Shown here: in pieces, positions 43,876-55,500 of the stretch | Layout: each line of letters begins with the position of its first letter | Numbering within the stretch: position 1 is the stretch's first letter | Made by a program: the position numbers and the translations under genes | The notes under the pieces: model-generated | Seen by the model: only the letters and a program-made list of their open reading frames with translations | Told to the model about the DNA's origin: nothing | The model's database searches: none | Assembly (NCBI GenBank): GCA_033297075.1 | Contig: MU858214.1 | Coordinates: 21,172 to 85,171 of the forward strand | Length of the DNA stretch: 64,000 nucleotides | Direction: 5' to 3' | Origin: Rhypophila decipiens | Lineage: Eukaryota; Ascomycota; Sordariomycetes; Sordariales; Naviculisporaceae

Positions 43876-45033
43876 ATGACAATGGAAGAAGATCCCAAAG
43901 ACACCACCAGTGGGAGCTTTGAGGGTTATGGTTATATTACCCCGGAAAACCTGGCTGATGCCGCCTCCTCACACCACGACGACCATGCTGCGTTGCTCAT
44001 CGCCAACAAACTCTCGAGCATTTCAATTTCGGAAACCGCTGGCCCAGAAACAATTCAGAGTGCCACTGACGACAATCCCGGGGCCGCATCATTAAGTCCA
44101 TCGTACAGCGATGATGACGCCGGAAAATCGACCTTGAAGCCGGCTGGCAATCGCAGATCAAGGAATCGCGAGAAGCAAAGAGCTCGACGCGCCGTGAAGA
44201 GACGACAGAAGCACGAGATCGCCGGTGCAGCTATCGAATCGGCTGCCGGGACCCAAGACTGCGTCAAAGGGGAAGAAAAAAGCGAGGGTGGACAGCCCGG
44301 CAACAGACGGCACAGACCTACCCAGGTAGAGCGTAGCATGAACTTCTTCATGACCATCTGCGACTGGTCTCGGTTCTTTCTCCAGTGGTACAAAACTGGG
44401 CTTCCTTTTCTTAATGTTGGTGGAGGCAAGCTTGACCTCGAAACCGCCGAAGCTATTTCAAGGGTAGTCAAGCGAAGCTGGATTAGTGCTGGTGACGGCG
44501 ACAGGTCATCGGGGTTTAAGTCCCTGGAGGAGCTGGAGCGTTTTGTCGAGCTCAAGGAGAAGGAAGCATCATACATTGACAGACAGCTCAAACGGATGCC
44601 GTCAATTCAAGACGAAGCATGGAAGTCGTACTTTGGAGAGTTGGAGGCGGCGTTTTTGCAGCAACAGCCTGTCGAGGAAGTACTGGGTGGGCCAGCCGAG
44701 TTTCTCCACGACACCATTCTGCCGTCCCTTGAGGCCCAAGTCATATCATTGCGAGCGCGTATTAGGGAGGTTCGGGTTTTACGTGACAAGTACAAACGGC
44801 TATGCCAAAAGTGGGATCGTCAGGAAGAGCTCCGCTGCTTGATTTCGAGTTTACGGATCAGCCAGAGACTCCTTCTTCCTGTATGTCCGGTCTGGAAGGA
44901 GGTCGGCCTGGAGATTGCGCTGCTCCAAGGGGAGCTTTTGGGACAGCATGATTGGGAAATCTTGGAGGAGAACAGGAGAAAAGCTGGGATAGCCTACGAG
45001 GAAGCGTTAGGTTGTTTGTTGCTTGTAGCTTGA
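43876..45033 (+). CDS. Basic/coiled-coil protein of unknown function
   Basis: An intronless 385-residue protein. The start at 43876 (context AAGAAATGA) was chosen over the longer open frame because the N-terminal extension looks non-coding; an ATG six bases later is an alternative. An acidic, Ser-rich region leads to a strongly basic patch (RRSRNREKQRARRAVKRRQK), a likely nuclear localisation or nucleic-acid contact site. The second half is helical with coiled-coil character (SLEELERFVELKEKEASYID; LEAQVISLRARIREVRVLRD). There is no known catalytic motif. It was probably nuclear or cytosolic; the family is unrecognised. Confidence 0.65.
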   Translation: MTMEEDPKDTTSGSFEGYGYITPENLADAASSHHDDHAALLIANKLSSISISETAGPETIQSATDDNPGAASLSPSYSDDDAGKSTLKPAGNRRSRNREKQRARRAVKRRQKHEIAGAAIESAAGTQDCVKGEEKSEGGQPGNRRHRPTQVERSMNFFMTICDWSRFFLQWYKTGLPFLNVGGGKLDLETAEAISRVVKRSWISAGDGDRSSGFKSLEELERFVELKEKEASYIDRQLKRMPSIQDEAWKSYFGELEAAFLQQQPVEEVLGGPAEFLHDTILPSLEAQVISLRARIREVRVLRDKYKRLCQKWDRQEELRCLISSLRISQRLLLPVCPVWKEVGLEIALLQGELLGQHDWEILEENRRKAGIAYEEALGCLLLVA

Positions 45034-45891
45034 TTCGACAGACAGCATGGACGTTACTTGATATCCAGTCGCTGCAAAACATATCCAAAGTGTTAAAAGA
45101 GCGACAATAGTTGGTATTGGGGGGGGGGGGGGGGGGTTAGAATGAGGGCGCTGGAACTATTTACATCAAAAAAGAAATGTGAACCAGTCTTTGGCCACAG
45201 GCCATATAAAGGAAAAGAAATGATCATCAATTCATAGTTCATAATACAGTTTGTGTTCTTTTGCAAAAGCAAGATCCACAAACCATCCTCAACATCAATC
45301 AACATTCGGACGATTGACCATAAGGCCGACCAAGTCATTTGACACAAATCTGGACAATGACAAGTGGCCCAAGTGGGGAACACTTGAACCCAGACACGAG
45401 CCGCAACAAAGTCCGCAATGAAGTCCTCCTTTATCCTGATCTTGCTAGCCGCACTGGCATGCCAAAATACAGGGCACATGGAGGATTATGACATCCTAAG
45501 TACAAGGGCTACCCGGCTAATATCGCACCTGACCGCCCGCCACCGGCAGGCAATCAGGGGCGCTTTTAGCCCTGACGACGATCTGCACCGATGACGAGTG
45601 TTGATCGATCCGAGCAAGACACGGATCGATCCGACTAAGCGAGGGCTCTTCTGCATATCAAGGGATGATTCAAAATCAGCCCCTGTGCAGAATCCCGACG
45701 TAGTCATCATTCTCAAAATACAATCCTTGTCAGATTGACTGAGCCAGCAATCCAGTCGAGGACGTTCCAAGTCGTTGGCAAGCAACCATAAGTTCTCGTT
45801 GAATACAGAGTGGTGGAAAGGAGGTACAAGACGGTCCACATCACCAAAGGGTTTGTATGGGAGGAAACGCCTAGCTGCAAAAGTCGCAGCT
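45034..45891. other. Intergenic, convergent 3' ends
   Basis: The flank between the basic protein gene and the zinc-finger gene, with a long poly-G run. Minus-strand frames here are unsupported. Confidence 0.45.
45119..45136. repeat. Poly-G tract (18)
   Basis: Eighteen consecutive G lie just beyond the 3' end of the basic protein gene. The length is unreliable in most sequencing chemistries. Confidence 0.9.
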
Positions 45892-47249
45892 TTAGCCGCT
45901 GACCACTTTTGTTTCCATCGTAGTCGCGTTTTTGGGCCGGCCACCCTTCTTTCTTCCAGACTTGTAATGGGCGAAGAAGGAAGCAAAGTCGTGAAAGGAT
46001 GCTGAGCAATGGCCTGAACATCGACACAGATATGGTCCGACCATGGGTTTTCTGTGGCGTCGATGGTGCTCGGTGAGCTTGTCCCAACGTCTAAATTCTT
46101 TTCCGCAGGCACACACCCAGAAACTTTCATCTCGTTGGTGCTCGGGAGCGTCAGCGGCAGCGCTCCGAATCTTGCAGGTCTTGATGTGACGAGCGAGGCC
46201 CCGCTTGTCGGCATAGTCGTTGGCGCATTCTCTGGCTGGGCATGAGTACCGAACCCTGCATGACGGCCGTCTGTGCTTGAGGAGATCGACGTGAGACCTG
46301 CGTTCGGGAATACGTCAGTGAAGTGTCTGATGCTCGGTATGAATTGTGATCAGGTTCATCCTACCTGAGGCCCTCGGCGGTGAAAAACAGCTTGTTGCAT
46401 CTGGCGCAGCGGTGGGTCTCTGCACGCTCAATGCGGAGTCTTGATCCTGGGAAAGCGACGCTGCGAGAGACATCATGTTCTGCCGGACTCGGATCGGTTC
46501 TAGCTCCGGGAGACTGTATGGAGGAGCTATCTCTGGTCCCTGTTGCGGCCTGAATGCACGGGTTGTCGATTTGGGCGAGGTGCTGTGGAGTGCTAACTGG
46601 AGAAGCGGGTGTAGGATTGGCGGTCCAAATGGCTGCGCTGGTTGCGGAAGGCGAGATTGTCAATGCGCGTTGCTGCTCGAGCAGAAAGAGGGCGTTGTCG
46701 TGCACGAGAAATTGGGAGGGAATATTGTTGTCTTGTGAGAAATTATTATAGTTAAAGATATCAAGTGGCGCAGAAGCTATATCACCGAGAGTTGGTAGGT
46801 CCCAATTCTCGCCGATAAAATTGTCGCGATCTTGGCCGGGTGTCGAGTTGAACAAACTTGACCCCGGTGATGTCGACTGTGATATCCACTGCTGGTCGCT
46901 CGACCTGAAATCAGCTTGACAGGACTGAGGAACGGGGCTCTGCTGAAGTGCTAAGTCCCAGTCATATCCGTCGTAGAAGAAGTAGCTATCGGTTAAATGA
47001 TGACCATGATTGCTGTCAGAGATGGTGTGATCGCGGACCTAGATCCGCGCGTGTCACCGAGTTGGGACGGAGTTCTGCCGGGAGGCGGGGCCTGATCAAC
47101 TGATCGGCCCCAAACTGGATGCGGAACTGCTTGTCGAAGCGAAATACCGGGGCCAATATTGATAGGCCGGTGAGTGAGACGAACAGTGTCAGCGGTGAAC
47201 CGGGGAAAGAGAGAGAACCTTGGGATCACTCACGGCACCTGCCCTCCAT
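45892..47249 (-). CDS. C2H2-type zinc-finger transcription factor
   Basis: Predicted 354 residues. Exons 47012-46365 and 46297-45892 are well supported (67-base intron, GTAGGA donor, GCAG acceptor). The first exon (47249-47239, MEG + AG) is tentative: it fits phase and gives MEGSNHGHHLTD, but its donor GTGCCG is weak and the intron would be 226 bases. The N-terminal half is acidic and aromatic (YFFYDGYDWDLALQQ), like an activation region. Cys/His motifs cluster at the C-terminal end: HRCARCNKLFF with a later HVDLLKH, YSCPARECAND with RGLARHIKTC, WVCACGKEFRRWDKLTEHH and CSGHCSASFHDFASFFAHY. A basic RKKGGRPKN tail follows. Target genes are unknown. Confidence 0.78.
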
Positions 47250-48900
47250 TATGTACTTCTCACGCCCGGCGGGGCACGTTTTGATAACCAATCACGTTCC
47301 CCGCCGGAGCTGTTCCTTTTGCTAGGAAGTACCAATCATATCGTCACAAGCAGTGCGGCTCGGGGAGTATCTCGCTAACAGGAAAGACAGTCGAGGGGGC
47401 AGATATTGCTACCCAATCACTGCCTGCCCACCTCAAGAGGCCTCTCTCTCAATGAGACCCAGAACCCGGAAGTGTGACTTTCAGCTGCCGCCAAGCCATT
47501 CATTGTACCGGTACGGTCCCGAGGTCATCTGACTTTGACGCCACACCGAGCCACAGAAGCTATACGCCATTGATGCAGATTGCATGGTTCCATGGTCTCG
47601 TGACTCTCGTCTCGGCCAAAGATCTGACCGCGCGTTGATTCAACGTCTAATCGGTCAAGTTAAGCTGGAGGGTCCGCAGCGGGTGTGCCGGGACTCAGCC
47701 GTCTTTAATAGGAAATGAACCTCCCACTCTTTCACGTCCCCAAACCTAGGCCTTGTTGCTTTAAGAGCAGGAGGATAAACTGTATCCATCCTTGGGCGGT
47801 TTGCCATGCCTAATAATGAGGCTGACGTTCTCCATAAAACAATCTTGTACACGCTTAGATTGAAGTCCGCGGTTATGTAAGGGCGAGAGATAAGAGAGAC
47901 TTTCGATCGAAATTTGTCTATCCAAGGCAAGTTCAGTTAGCAGCATCCTCCCTTACCTTCTCGTAGGCTCAAAAGTGCCCTACATGTTTCTACATAGCGG
48001 GTTCTTTTTCTATCTTCTTTCTTTGCAAGTTTATATGGTGACGAGTCTTTATATTACTACCGGTAGGAAGGAAGTGAATGACTAACATTCAATGGCAAAC
48101 ACGGAAGAACTTGAAGAAGTGTGCGCTGCTCAGCACCTGAGGCAATTTCAGCACCGTAAACACATGTTGCTCGCCATGGCGTGTTACATTATTCTACACC
48201 CTTGTTCCAACCCAGGAACTGCCTTCAAGAGTCCAAATAAAGCAGCTGCAACCCCTCCGTTGCTTCCGAGCGAAAAGCGCTGAATTCAGCACAGGTTCAA
48301 GACACAATGAATCAAATCCCTCTGGCATTTTAAACGACACAAGATTGACTGTTAAAACTACCTCAAACTTGCCTTGTTGTCAGCTTACAGTCTGCTTACC
48401 TGGGTAACTGGGTTAAGATACTTGGCCAGGTGCTTGTTTCCCAAGGATGTCTGCAACGTCATTATTGGCGTGCCAAAGTTTCTAAGTGAAGACTTTGGGT
48501 AATTGCGGTGCGATCCGGCAGGTGCTTATTTCTATGACTTCCATTTTCCAAAAGATCGTCCTCTAATGACGTTAGACTCCTCTTGATCTCAGGCATATCA
48601 AGAAGTCGCAAGTGTAGCGAAGGCAACCAGCGGCAATTGACGTAATCCTGGCGAGCAAACCACAGCCATAAATTCAGTACTTGTTCATTTTCTGACTCGC
48701 TTCAATTACAACTCTTCTTGATCTACGTTTTTGTCACTTGCATTCATCCTCTCTTGGTGATTCCACTTTTTGCTGCCTTCATGACAATCAGCATTACAAC
48801 CAACCATTGATTTCCATCATATTCTGACCATTCCTTTTGGCCATCGACGGCCACCTCCGAAGCTTCATCACCATCCAGCACCGTTCTCTTCCGACGTACC
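47250..48900. other. Divergent intergenic region, about 1.65 kb
   Basis: The upstream region of the zinc-finger gene and of the secreted acidic protein. Short frames only; no repeat or RNA gene was recognised. Confidence 0.45.
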
Positions 48901-50025
48901 ATGAAGCTCTTACTACAGCTGCTGGTGTTCTCCCTGACAGCAAGCCTCGGCACCACCGCACCTGTGACGGTTGATGGATACCCAGGAGTCGGTCCAGTTA
49001 TCCCCAGTCACATCTCACCTCCTCGTCAGTCGGCTTCGAAACCCACCGTTGTCACATTGAGCAAGAAGAATTCACTGTCAACAACCTACCATGAGTGCGA
49101 TCAACATTGCAATCAAGCGACAGCAGCTCCTTCCTCGACCAGTTCCGAGGTCTAGCAGACTTTCGGAGCCAGACACACACAAGACCAGGCTCGGCTGACC
49201 AAGAGACGCATCCCAAACCGTGCTTCGATTGGACGTCCAACGCCCACGGCCACTCCCACTCCCACCAGAACCACACCATCTATACAAGGACAATGGCTCG
49301 TCACCACCGGCCTGAACGACGCGGTGTGGTATTATACCATTATCAGGGACACCGAGCTCTATTCAACCCTGAGCAAGACAATTTACCCGATAGACTGGGA
49401 GTCGTCAGTATACACCAGGCGAGTCAAGCCCACTACCACAACCTTGGAATCATGCGAACAGCCAACAACGACGCAATGGCCAGGCACTCCTGCGGGCGAG
49501 CTACCTGCTTCGGATTGGTGGGACGCAGGCACGTCCGTTTATGTCGTTCCAAGGAAAACCAGGACAGTTTTACCTACATCTCCCATCCCTGTCATATATT
49601 GGGACGATTTTGAAGATATTGCCTGGATGAATCCGATTCCGGTCTCAACGGTTACAGTTACCAAGACAGTTTTCGCTAGACCTCCTCCTGACACTGTCAC
49701 ATGTTGGGACGAATCCTGGTACGAGTACGAAGATTCAGATTGGAACGGGAAGCCAGAGTCGAATACAGATACCGAGAATCACCCGGATTGGGTAGACAAC
49801 TTCAACCCAGAGACGGACTACTGGGATCTTGCTCCGTGGGAACACCATGATCCCCACCCAGCACACAGTAGTGTACCCGAGGTCGATTCCGGCGATGAAA
49901 CCGCAGTCGATTCCGGTGACTCGGACTCTGACTCGGAATATGCTAGCGATCCGGAGAGTGTGTGGGACAGGTTGCCAGATCCCATCCCGTGGAATATTCC
50001 TGGGTATGAGAGTGATGATGAGTGA
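48901..50025 (+). CDS. Secreted acidic Trp/Ser/Thr-rich protein with an in-frame TAG
   Basis: One reading frame from ATG 48901 to 50025 (375 codons) is interrupted only by TAG at 49153-49155. Residues 1-20 form a signal peptide (MKLLLQLLVFSLTASLGTTA). A Pro/Thr-rich segment with a dibasic KRR site follows, then a Trp-rich part (NDAVWYYTIIRDTELYST), and an acidic C-terminus with repeated VDSGDE/DSDS motifs. The TAG could be a true nonsense change (CAG to TAG). Alternatively it could fall in a 54-base intron 49150-49203, which keeps the frame and has a CTGAC branch-like word but a poor donor (GTCTAG). The family is unrecognised. Confidence 0.55.
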
Positions 50026-50407
50026 GGAGCATGGGGGAGCAAGCAGGGCCAGCTAATGTGAACGAGCGGTGGTATCGACCTGGTAACGTTAGTGGTAGTC
50101 CTAAGTAATCTCGCCTTTGATACCTATAATGAAGAATTCCGTATTCCAACAAGGCCTGATTCCTGTTTTGTTTTTACCGTATCGTGTATCGAGATGTATT
50201 GTGGTATTGATCTCCTCGAGTGGCCGAGATGCTGATTGGCTAATATGACCTGTTCAGCTGGTCCCCACTGTTGTCCGAATCTAATCTCCGATTCGCTGAA
50301 AAGATCGACAATTGTGTACCCCTGCATTTCCTTATTTCCACTTTGTGAAGACAACAACAACAGTAATTTTTGCTGGAATCAGCAACCTCCTTCATACCAT
50401 CGCAAAG
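50026..50407. other. Intergenic, promoter side of the hydrolase gene
   Basis: A 382-base spacer with no gene or repeat recognised. Confidence 0.45.
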
Positions 50408-51956
50408 ATGGCTACTCCTGCTGTTACTAGTATAAGTACCGGCTCCGGTTCTGGTACTCCTAATGCCAAAGTACACCAGCCGCCGCCGAGACGATACCCC
50501 GTCGCACGGTCAAAAAGCAGGATACCGTGTGTACAATTCTTGAGTCCCGGCCGCGGGACCAGCATATCCAAGGGGGGCTCCAGTCCCAGACCGACCAAAC
50601 GCATACTCGTTTATTTCGTCCCGGGAAATCCGGGACTGGCGGGGTATTACACCCCGTTTTTGGAGACCCTTCGGGGTTTGTTGGATGCATCTTGTCCTCG
50701 CTCCCAGTCTGGGGGAGCAGGGGAGGGGGAAGCGCAGGTAGAGTTTGATCTCTACGCGCAGAATTTATTGGGATTTGATGATTCTGATCATCAGGTTCCT
50801 TTTGGGACTCGGATTCCTGGCAGTGAAAATGGCGATGGGAATGGGCAGAAGCAAGAGAGTCTGCCGTTCTCGTTGGAGGATCAGATTTGCGGGGTTTGGG
50901 ACTCGCTTGGTGAGATTGTGAAGTCTGGACTTGAGGACGCCGGCACCGCTGGCGGTGTGGAACCAGAGACAAACGGTGATGAAGACAACGGAGAAAGACA
51001 AACAAAGCCGAAACGGTACTACTACGACCAAGTCATCCTCATGGGCCATTCCGTGGGCGCCTACATAGGGATGGAGATCTTTCACCGGCACCACCACCAG
51101 CTGCTCGCACTCTCCCACCAACAAACCGACCCCGACCCTGACCCCGAGAACCACCAAAAAGAAGTGAAATTCCCATTCAACCTCCTCGCCGGGATAATGC
51201 TCTTCCCAACAATCTGGGACATTGCAAAGTCTCCCAACGGCCTTGTATTCAACAGATTCATCCGTAACAACGCCTTCATGTCCAACAACGCGCACAAGAT
51301 CGCAAAGTGGACTGTGGATTGGTTCCCTTCTTGGGTCCTCAAATCCGTCGTTCGCAATGTAATGGGTTTCTCGGATGATGGAGCCGAGACAACTACGAAT
51401 TTCCTGACAAGCAGGGATGGGATCCACCAGGCTCTGTATCTTGCGAGGGATGAGATGGCGAGTATTACGGAGGAAAAGTGGGAGAGGGAGATGTGGGAGG
51501 CTAGCCACGACTTGGAGCAAGACGAGTCGTCCAAAGTGGGAGCAGAGGGAAAGACGAAACTCAAGCAAGGCGGGGATAGATTCTTCTTCTTGTTCGGAAA
51601 GAAGGATCACTGGGTTGCTGACAAGACGAGGGATGCGTTTATTGAGAAGAGGAGGCAGGAACATGGTGATAAGGGACGGGTTCGGGTCTTGGTGGATGAG
51701 ACTGGCGGCGTCGGCGGTGAGAAAGCTGGTATTCCGCATGCTTTTTGTATTCGTGAGTACTTTTAACCCCCCGCCCTTCTTTACTTTGTCACATGTGTCT
51801 GTCTGCCTTTTCTCTTTGCCAGGCTTGATGTTTTTGTTTTGACCTAGACTCGAATCATGCTAACCTCCTTTTCTCTTTCACACACAAACAGATCACAGCG
51901 AGGTAGTAGCTGAGAAAGTCAAGACTTGGATTGATGAGGTCGTTGCATCTTTGTAA
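50408..51956 (+). CDS. Lipid droplet-associated serine hydrolase (LDAH family)
   Basis: Predicted 469 residues from exons 50408-51752 and 51892-51956; the 139-base intron has a GTGAGT donor and CATGCTAAC branch. The alpha/beta-hydrolase core is clear: VYFVPGNPGLAGYYTPFL (oxyanion strand), VILMGHSVGAY with nucleophile Ser215, PNGLVFNRFIRNNAFM, the acidic motif FGKKDHWV, and the catalytic His in AFCIHHSEVV, which is assembled by the splice. The usual N-terminus is extended by about 60 low-complexity residues, and an acidic insert lies before the nucleophile. Members associate with lipid droplets and are linked to sterol-ester or triglyceride handling; the exact substrate is debated. Confidence 0.9.
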
Positions 51957-52511
51957 AAATCATATGGCCTTGTGAATGCCGTCAAGGAGATCTGTGGAGG
52001 AATGCCAGTTACTACAAGATTTGACAAATTGATCTATTTGCCAGGGGTGTCAGTGTGTTGGCCAGAAGGTGCGGCCAGACACATCGTGAACAGCATATAT
52101 AGGCCAGTAGTAAGAACAAAAGAATGATACAAATTGTACAAATTATAAGAAACCAAGGAAATTATAAGCATGGCTGTCAATGGAGCAATTATCTAAATAC
52201 TTACACAATCCAAGATGTGAAAAAAAAAAATACCTCAACCGCCCCCGCGTAGTTCATCACTCCGCCGGCTATTATCCTCATACCTCCCATCATCAATCCT
52301 CACCATGAAACATACCCTCTCATCCATATTGTGAGCGAACCGATGAAATCGCTGTTACACTCTACCCATTGTATTGTATTGTCTTACTACAGGCGTTTAT
52401 ACAACCTGGTATCTATAACCACAAAATCACAACATCCCTCAGCCTGTATTTAACAAAAAAAAGAAAAGAATATGGTATATCTTGCAAAGAAAGGGTAGTA
52501 AATAATAATAA
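51957..52511. other. Intergenic, convergent 3' ends
   Basis: AT-rich 3' flanks of the hydrolase and INO80 genes. No gene or repeat was recognised. Confidence 0.5.
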
Positions 52512-55500
52512 TTATACATCAACCTCGCCGTCCGCCATCGCGAGCCTCTGTTTCGTCGTCTTGGCCTTTTTGCTGCTCACTTTTTTGCGCTTGCCACCAC
52601 GGGCATCGCCCGGATCCACAACGGGTGTAGCAGCTCCAGAGGGCTTGTTTCCTCCATCGTCAAAGTGACCCTCGCCTGGGAAAGAGTTAGTTTCATCATC
52701 GAAAATATGGGTATTAATAGCAGCAGAAAACTCACCCTCGTGGTACATCTCATCCAGACTGACTTCCTTGCCCTCGGTAGCCCGCTTGCGCTTGCCTCCC
52801 CGCTTCTTCTGCATCTTGTCAAGCTCTCCGCTCTCGAGCATCTCCTTCTCACGGCGCTCAATCAGCTCGGCCTGCTCATCGTCCGCCAGCCACATGGCAA
52901 TATCGCGATTGCGGTTCTCGGGTGCCCTGCGGCCAGAGAAGTCGACGCCGCCACCAGCGGCCGACGAGCCACCCGTGATGACCACGCGCTGCACTTCCTC
53001 CTTCTGCATGGCACGCTTGCGAATACGTTCTTCGATCGTGTTGCGCGTGATGAGACGATAGACGGTGACCTGCCTGGTCTGTCCGAGACGATGAGCACGG
53101 TCCATGGCCTGAGAATCGATGGTGGGATTCCAATCCGAGTCGTAGAAAATGACCGTGTCTGCAGACGTAAGATTGATGCCCAGACCTCCGGCACGAGTTG
53201 ACAGCAGGAAGATGAAGATGTCGGGCCTGCTTTGGAAGTCGGCCACAGTGTCGCGACGATCTTCTAGCTTTGTAGAACCGTCCAGGCGACAATACTTGTA
53301 ATTCCGGTACGTCAAGTACTCTTCCATCAGGTCGATCATGCGTGTCATCTGGAAGTAGAGCAGCACACGATGGCCACCCTCCTTGAGCTCCCGTAACAGT
53401 TCGTCCAGCTTGGCAAGCTTGCCAGAGTCGGTAACAAAGCGGCGCATCGAAGGAACAGTAATATTGGTGAAGCGGCGTTTCTCGTTGTCGGGCTCCGGGT
53501 ACAGCTTCGGAGGTGGGTACCGCTCAACAGGGACCTTTTGCGTGACAAGTGCCTTCTCTTCGATAAGTGTCGGGCCGAACAAAGACTTCCGCATTCTAGT
53601 ATTGAACAGGATGTCCTCCCGCTCAATGACCGCGCCACGGCTCTCACAGACAACTTCGATGGGCGGGGCAGACGCCTTGGGTCCTCCCGCTTGCTCGAGT
53701 CGTGGCAGGCCAAGATCGTCGTATACGGTGCGAGCCACGTTCATCAAACTGCTCAATATGCCCTGTTCGGTGATGGGAGCGAGTGCCTTGGGGTCTTCCC
53801 GCTCTTTGACCATGAAGAGAGCATGCGCCGGTGTCCAGTTCTTGTCCTCGGAATCGTCGTACGCAATCTTCATGTTCCCAAACCGTCGTTTCTTGGTGGA
53901 GAGCTCGACTGCTCGAGCAAAGACATCTTGGTGGCTCGCCTTGTAGACTTCCTGGGGGCTGGTATCGGTAAACCGGAGCCAGGAGAAGTTGTCAGTGCCA
54001 GCTAAACTGTCACGGACGTTGTCGGGGGAGTAAATGTTCATGAGCTGGTCGAGATACTTGCTCCGGAAGCCAGCCACCTTGTTGTTAGCACTGGCCTTGA
54101 AGAGTCTTCCATCCTCTTGCCAGAGGAGACGGGGCAGGTTGTACTCGATCAAGCTGCGACTGGAATAGCCGACGGTAACATTTGGCCCTTCACGAATAAA
54201 AGACCCAGTCTGCGCATAATAGCTAAACGAAAAAGGCGACGCCGTGTCGGCTCGCTCAAACAGATCAGGATGATTGCAGACCTTTCTGAATTGCATGACG
54301 AGATTCATGAGACTAGCAGAATCGTCGTCACCAATCGTGGCCTTCTCGATGAGATCCATGATGCTGATCTGGTTGCGCAGGTTGGAATACAGAGCACGTT
54401 GTCGGTAGGTGAGGTTGCAAAATACATCCAACTCGATCTTGTCGCCCAGCTCTTTCTGGACATGCTTCTTGACGCGACGAAGCATAAAGGGCTTGAGGAT
54501 CATGTGCAGACGCTTCAGCTGGTCCTCGTTGAGCTTGGTATTACTCGTCGCGTGCGATTCAATATCCTTGGAGAACCATTCGCTGAACTCGTCGTGTGAG
54601 TCGAAGAGCGAGGGCATGATGAAATGCAAAAGTGCCCACAGTTCCTGCATGTTGTTCTGGATCGGGGTACCTGTCAGGAGCAGACGGTTACGGCAGTGGA
54701 AGCCCAGCAGGCACTTCCAACGTGAGCTCTGCGAGCTCTTGATGGCTTGCGCTTCGTCCAAGATCATGTATTGCCACTTCATCTTCTGGAAATAGGCAAC
54801 ATCAGATACGACCAGCTGGTAGGACGTGATCATGACATGGAAAGCAGCCTCCTTCTTGTAGGTAGTGTGTCGCCGGTCCCAGAACTTTCGCAATACCTTT
54901 CGATCGCTAGCCGTACCCCAGTATGGAAGGATCTTGAACTGCGGCACGAACCTTGCGATTTCCTGCTGCCAGTTGTGCAGAGTCGAGGCGGGAGCGACGA
55001 CGAGGAACGGGCCCCAGATGTCGTACTTCTCGGCGAGATATGCCATGACCGAGATGGATTGTACCGTCTTGCCGAGACCCATTTCGTCGGCAAGGATTCC
55101 GTTGATACCCTGCTCGTAGAGGTTGACAAGCCAGTTGAGACCCTTGAGCTGGTATTCCTTGAGCTGGCAGTTCAGGAGCTTGGGCTGTTCAATCTCCACA
55201 TCGCCCATGCCAGTAGGGTTCTGGAAGTTCATCTCGCCATCCTCGTCGGGCTCGTTGTCTTGCTTGTTGAACTCCCTTGCCTTCCGTTGGGCCTCGGCGA
55301 TGGCATTCTGGGCGTTTGCGACGGCGGCAGCTTGGAGGGCCGTCTCGTCCTCGGCATCGAAGTCGAGGTTCTCGAAGTCTGTGACCTTGGCCCCAACAGT
55401 AGTCGGTTCGGGAACACTGAGCTTGGGCTCCGGGATCTTGTCTTTGTCCTGGGCGGTGGCTTCGTCGGGGTGATCGGTGCTGCGCTCCACTTCGTCCGTC

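Noticed and set aside
45486..46214. 242-codon minus-strand frame
   Set aside because: It overlaps the zinc-finger exon in another frame, where Cys/His motifs clearly identify the real frame.
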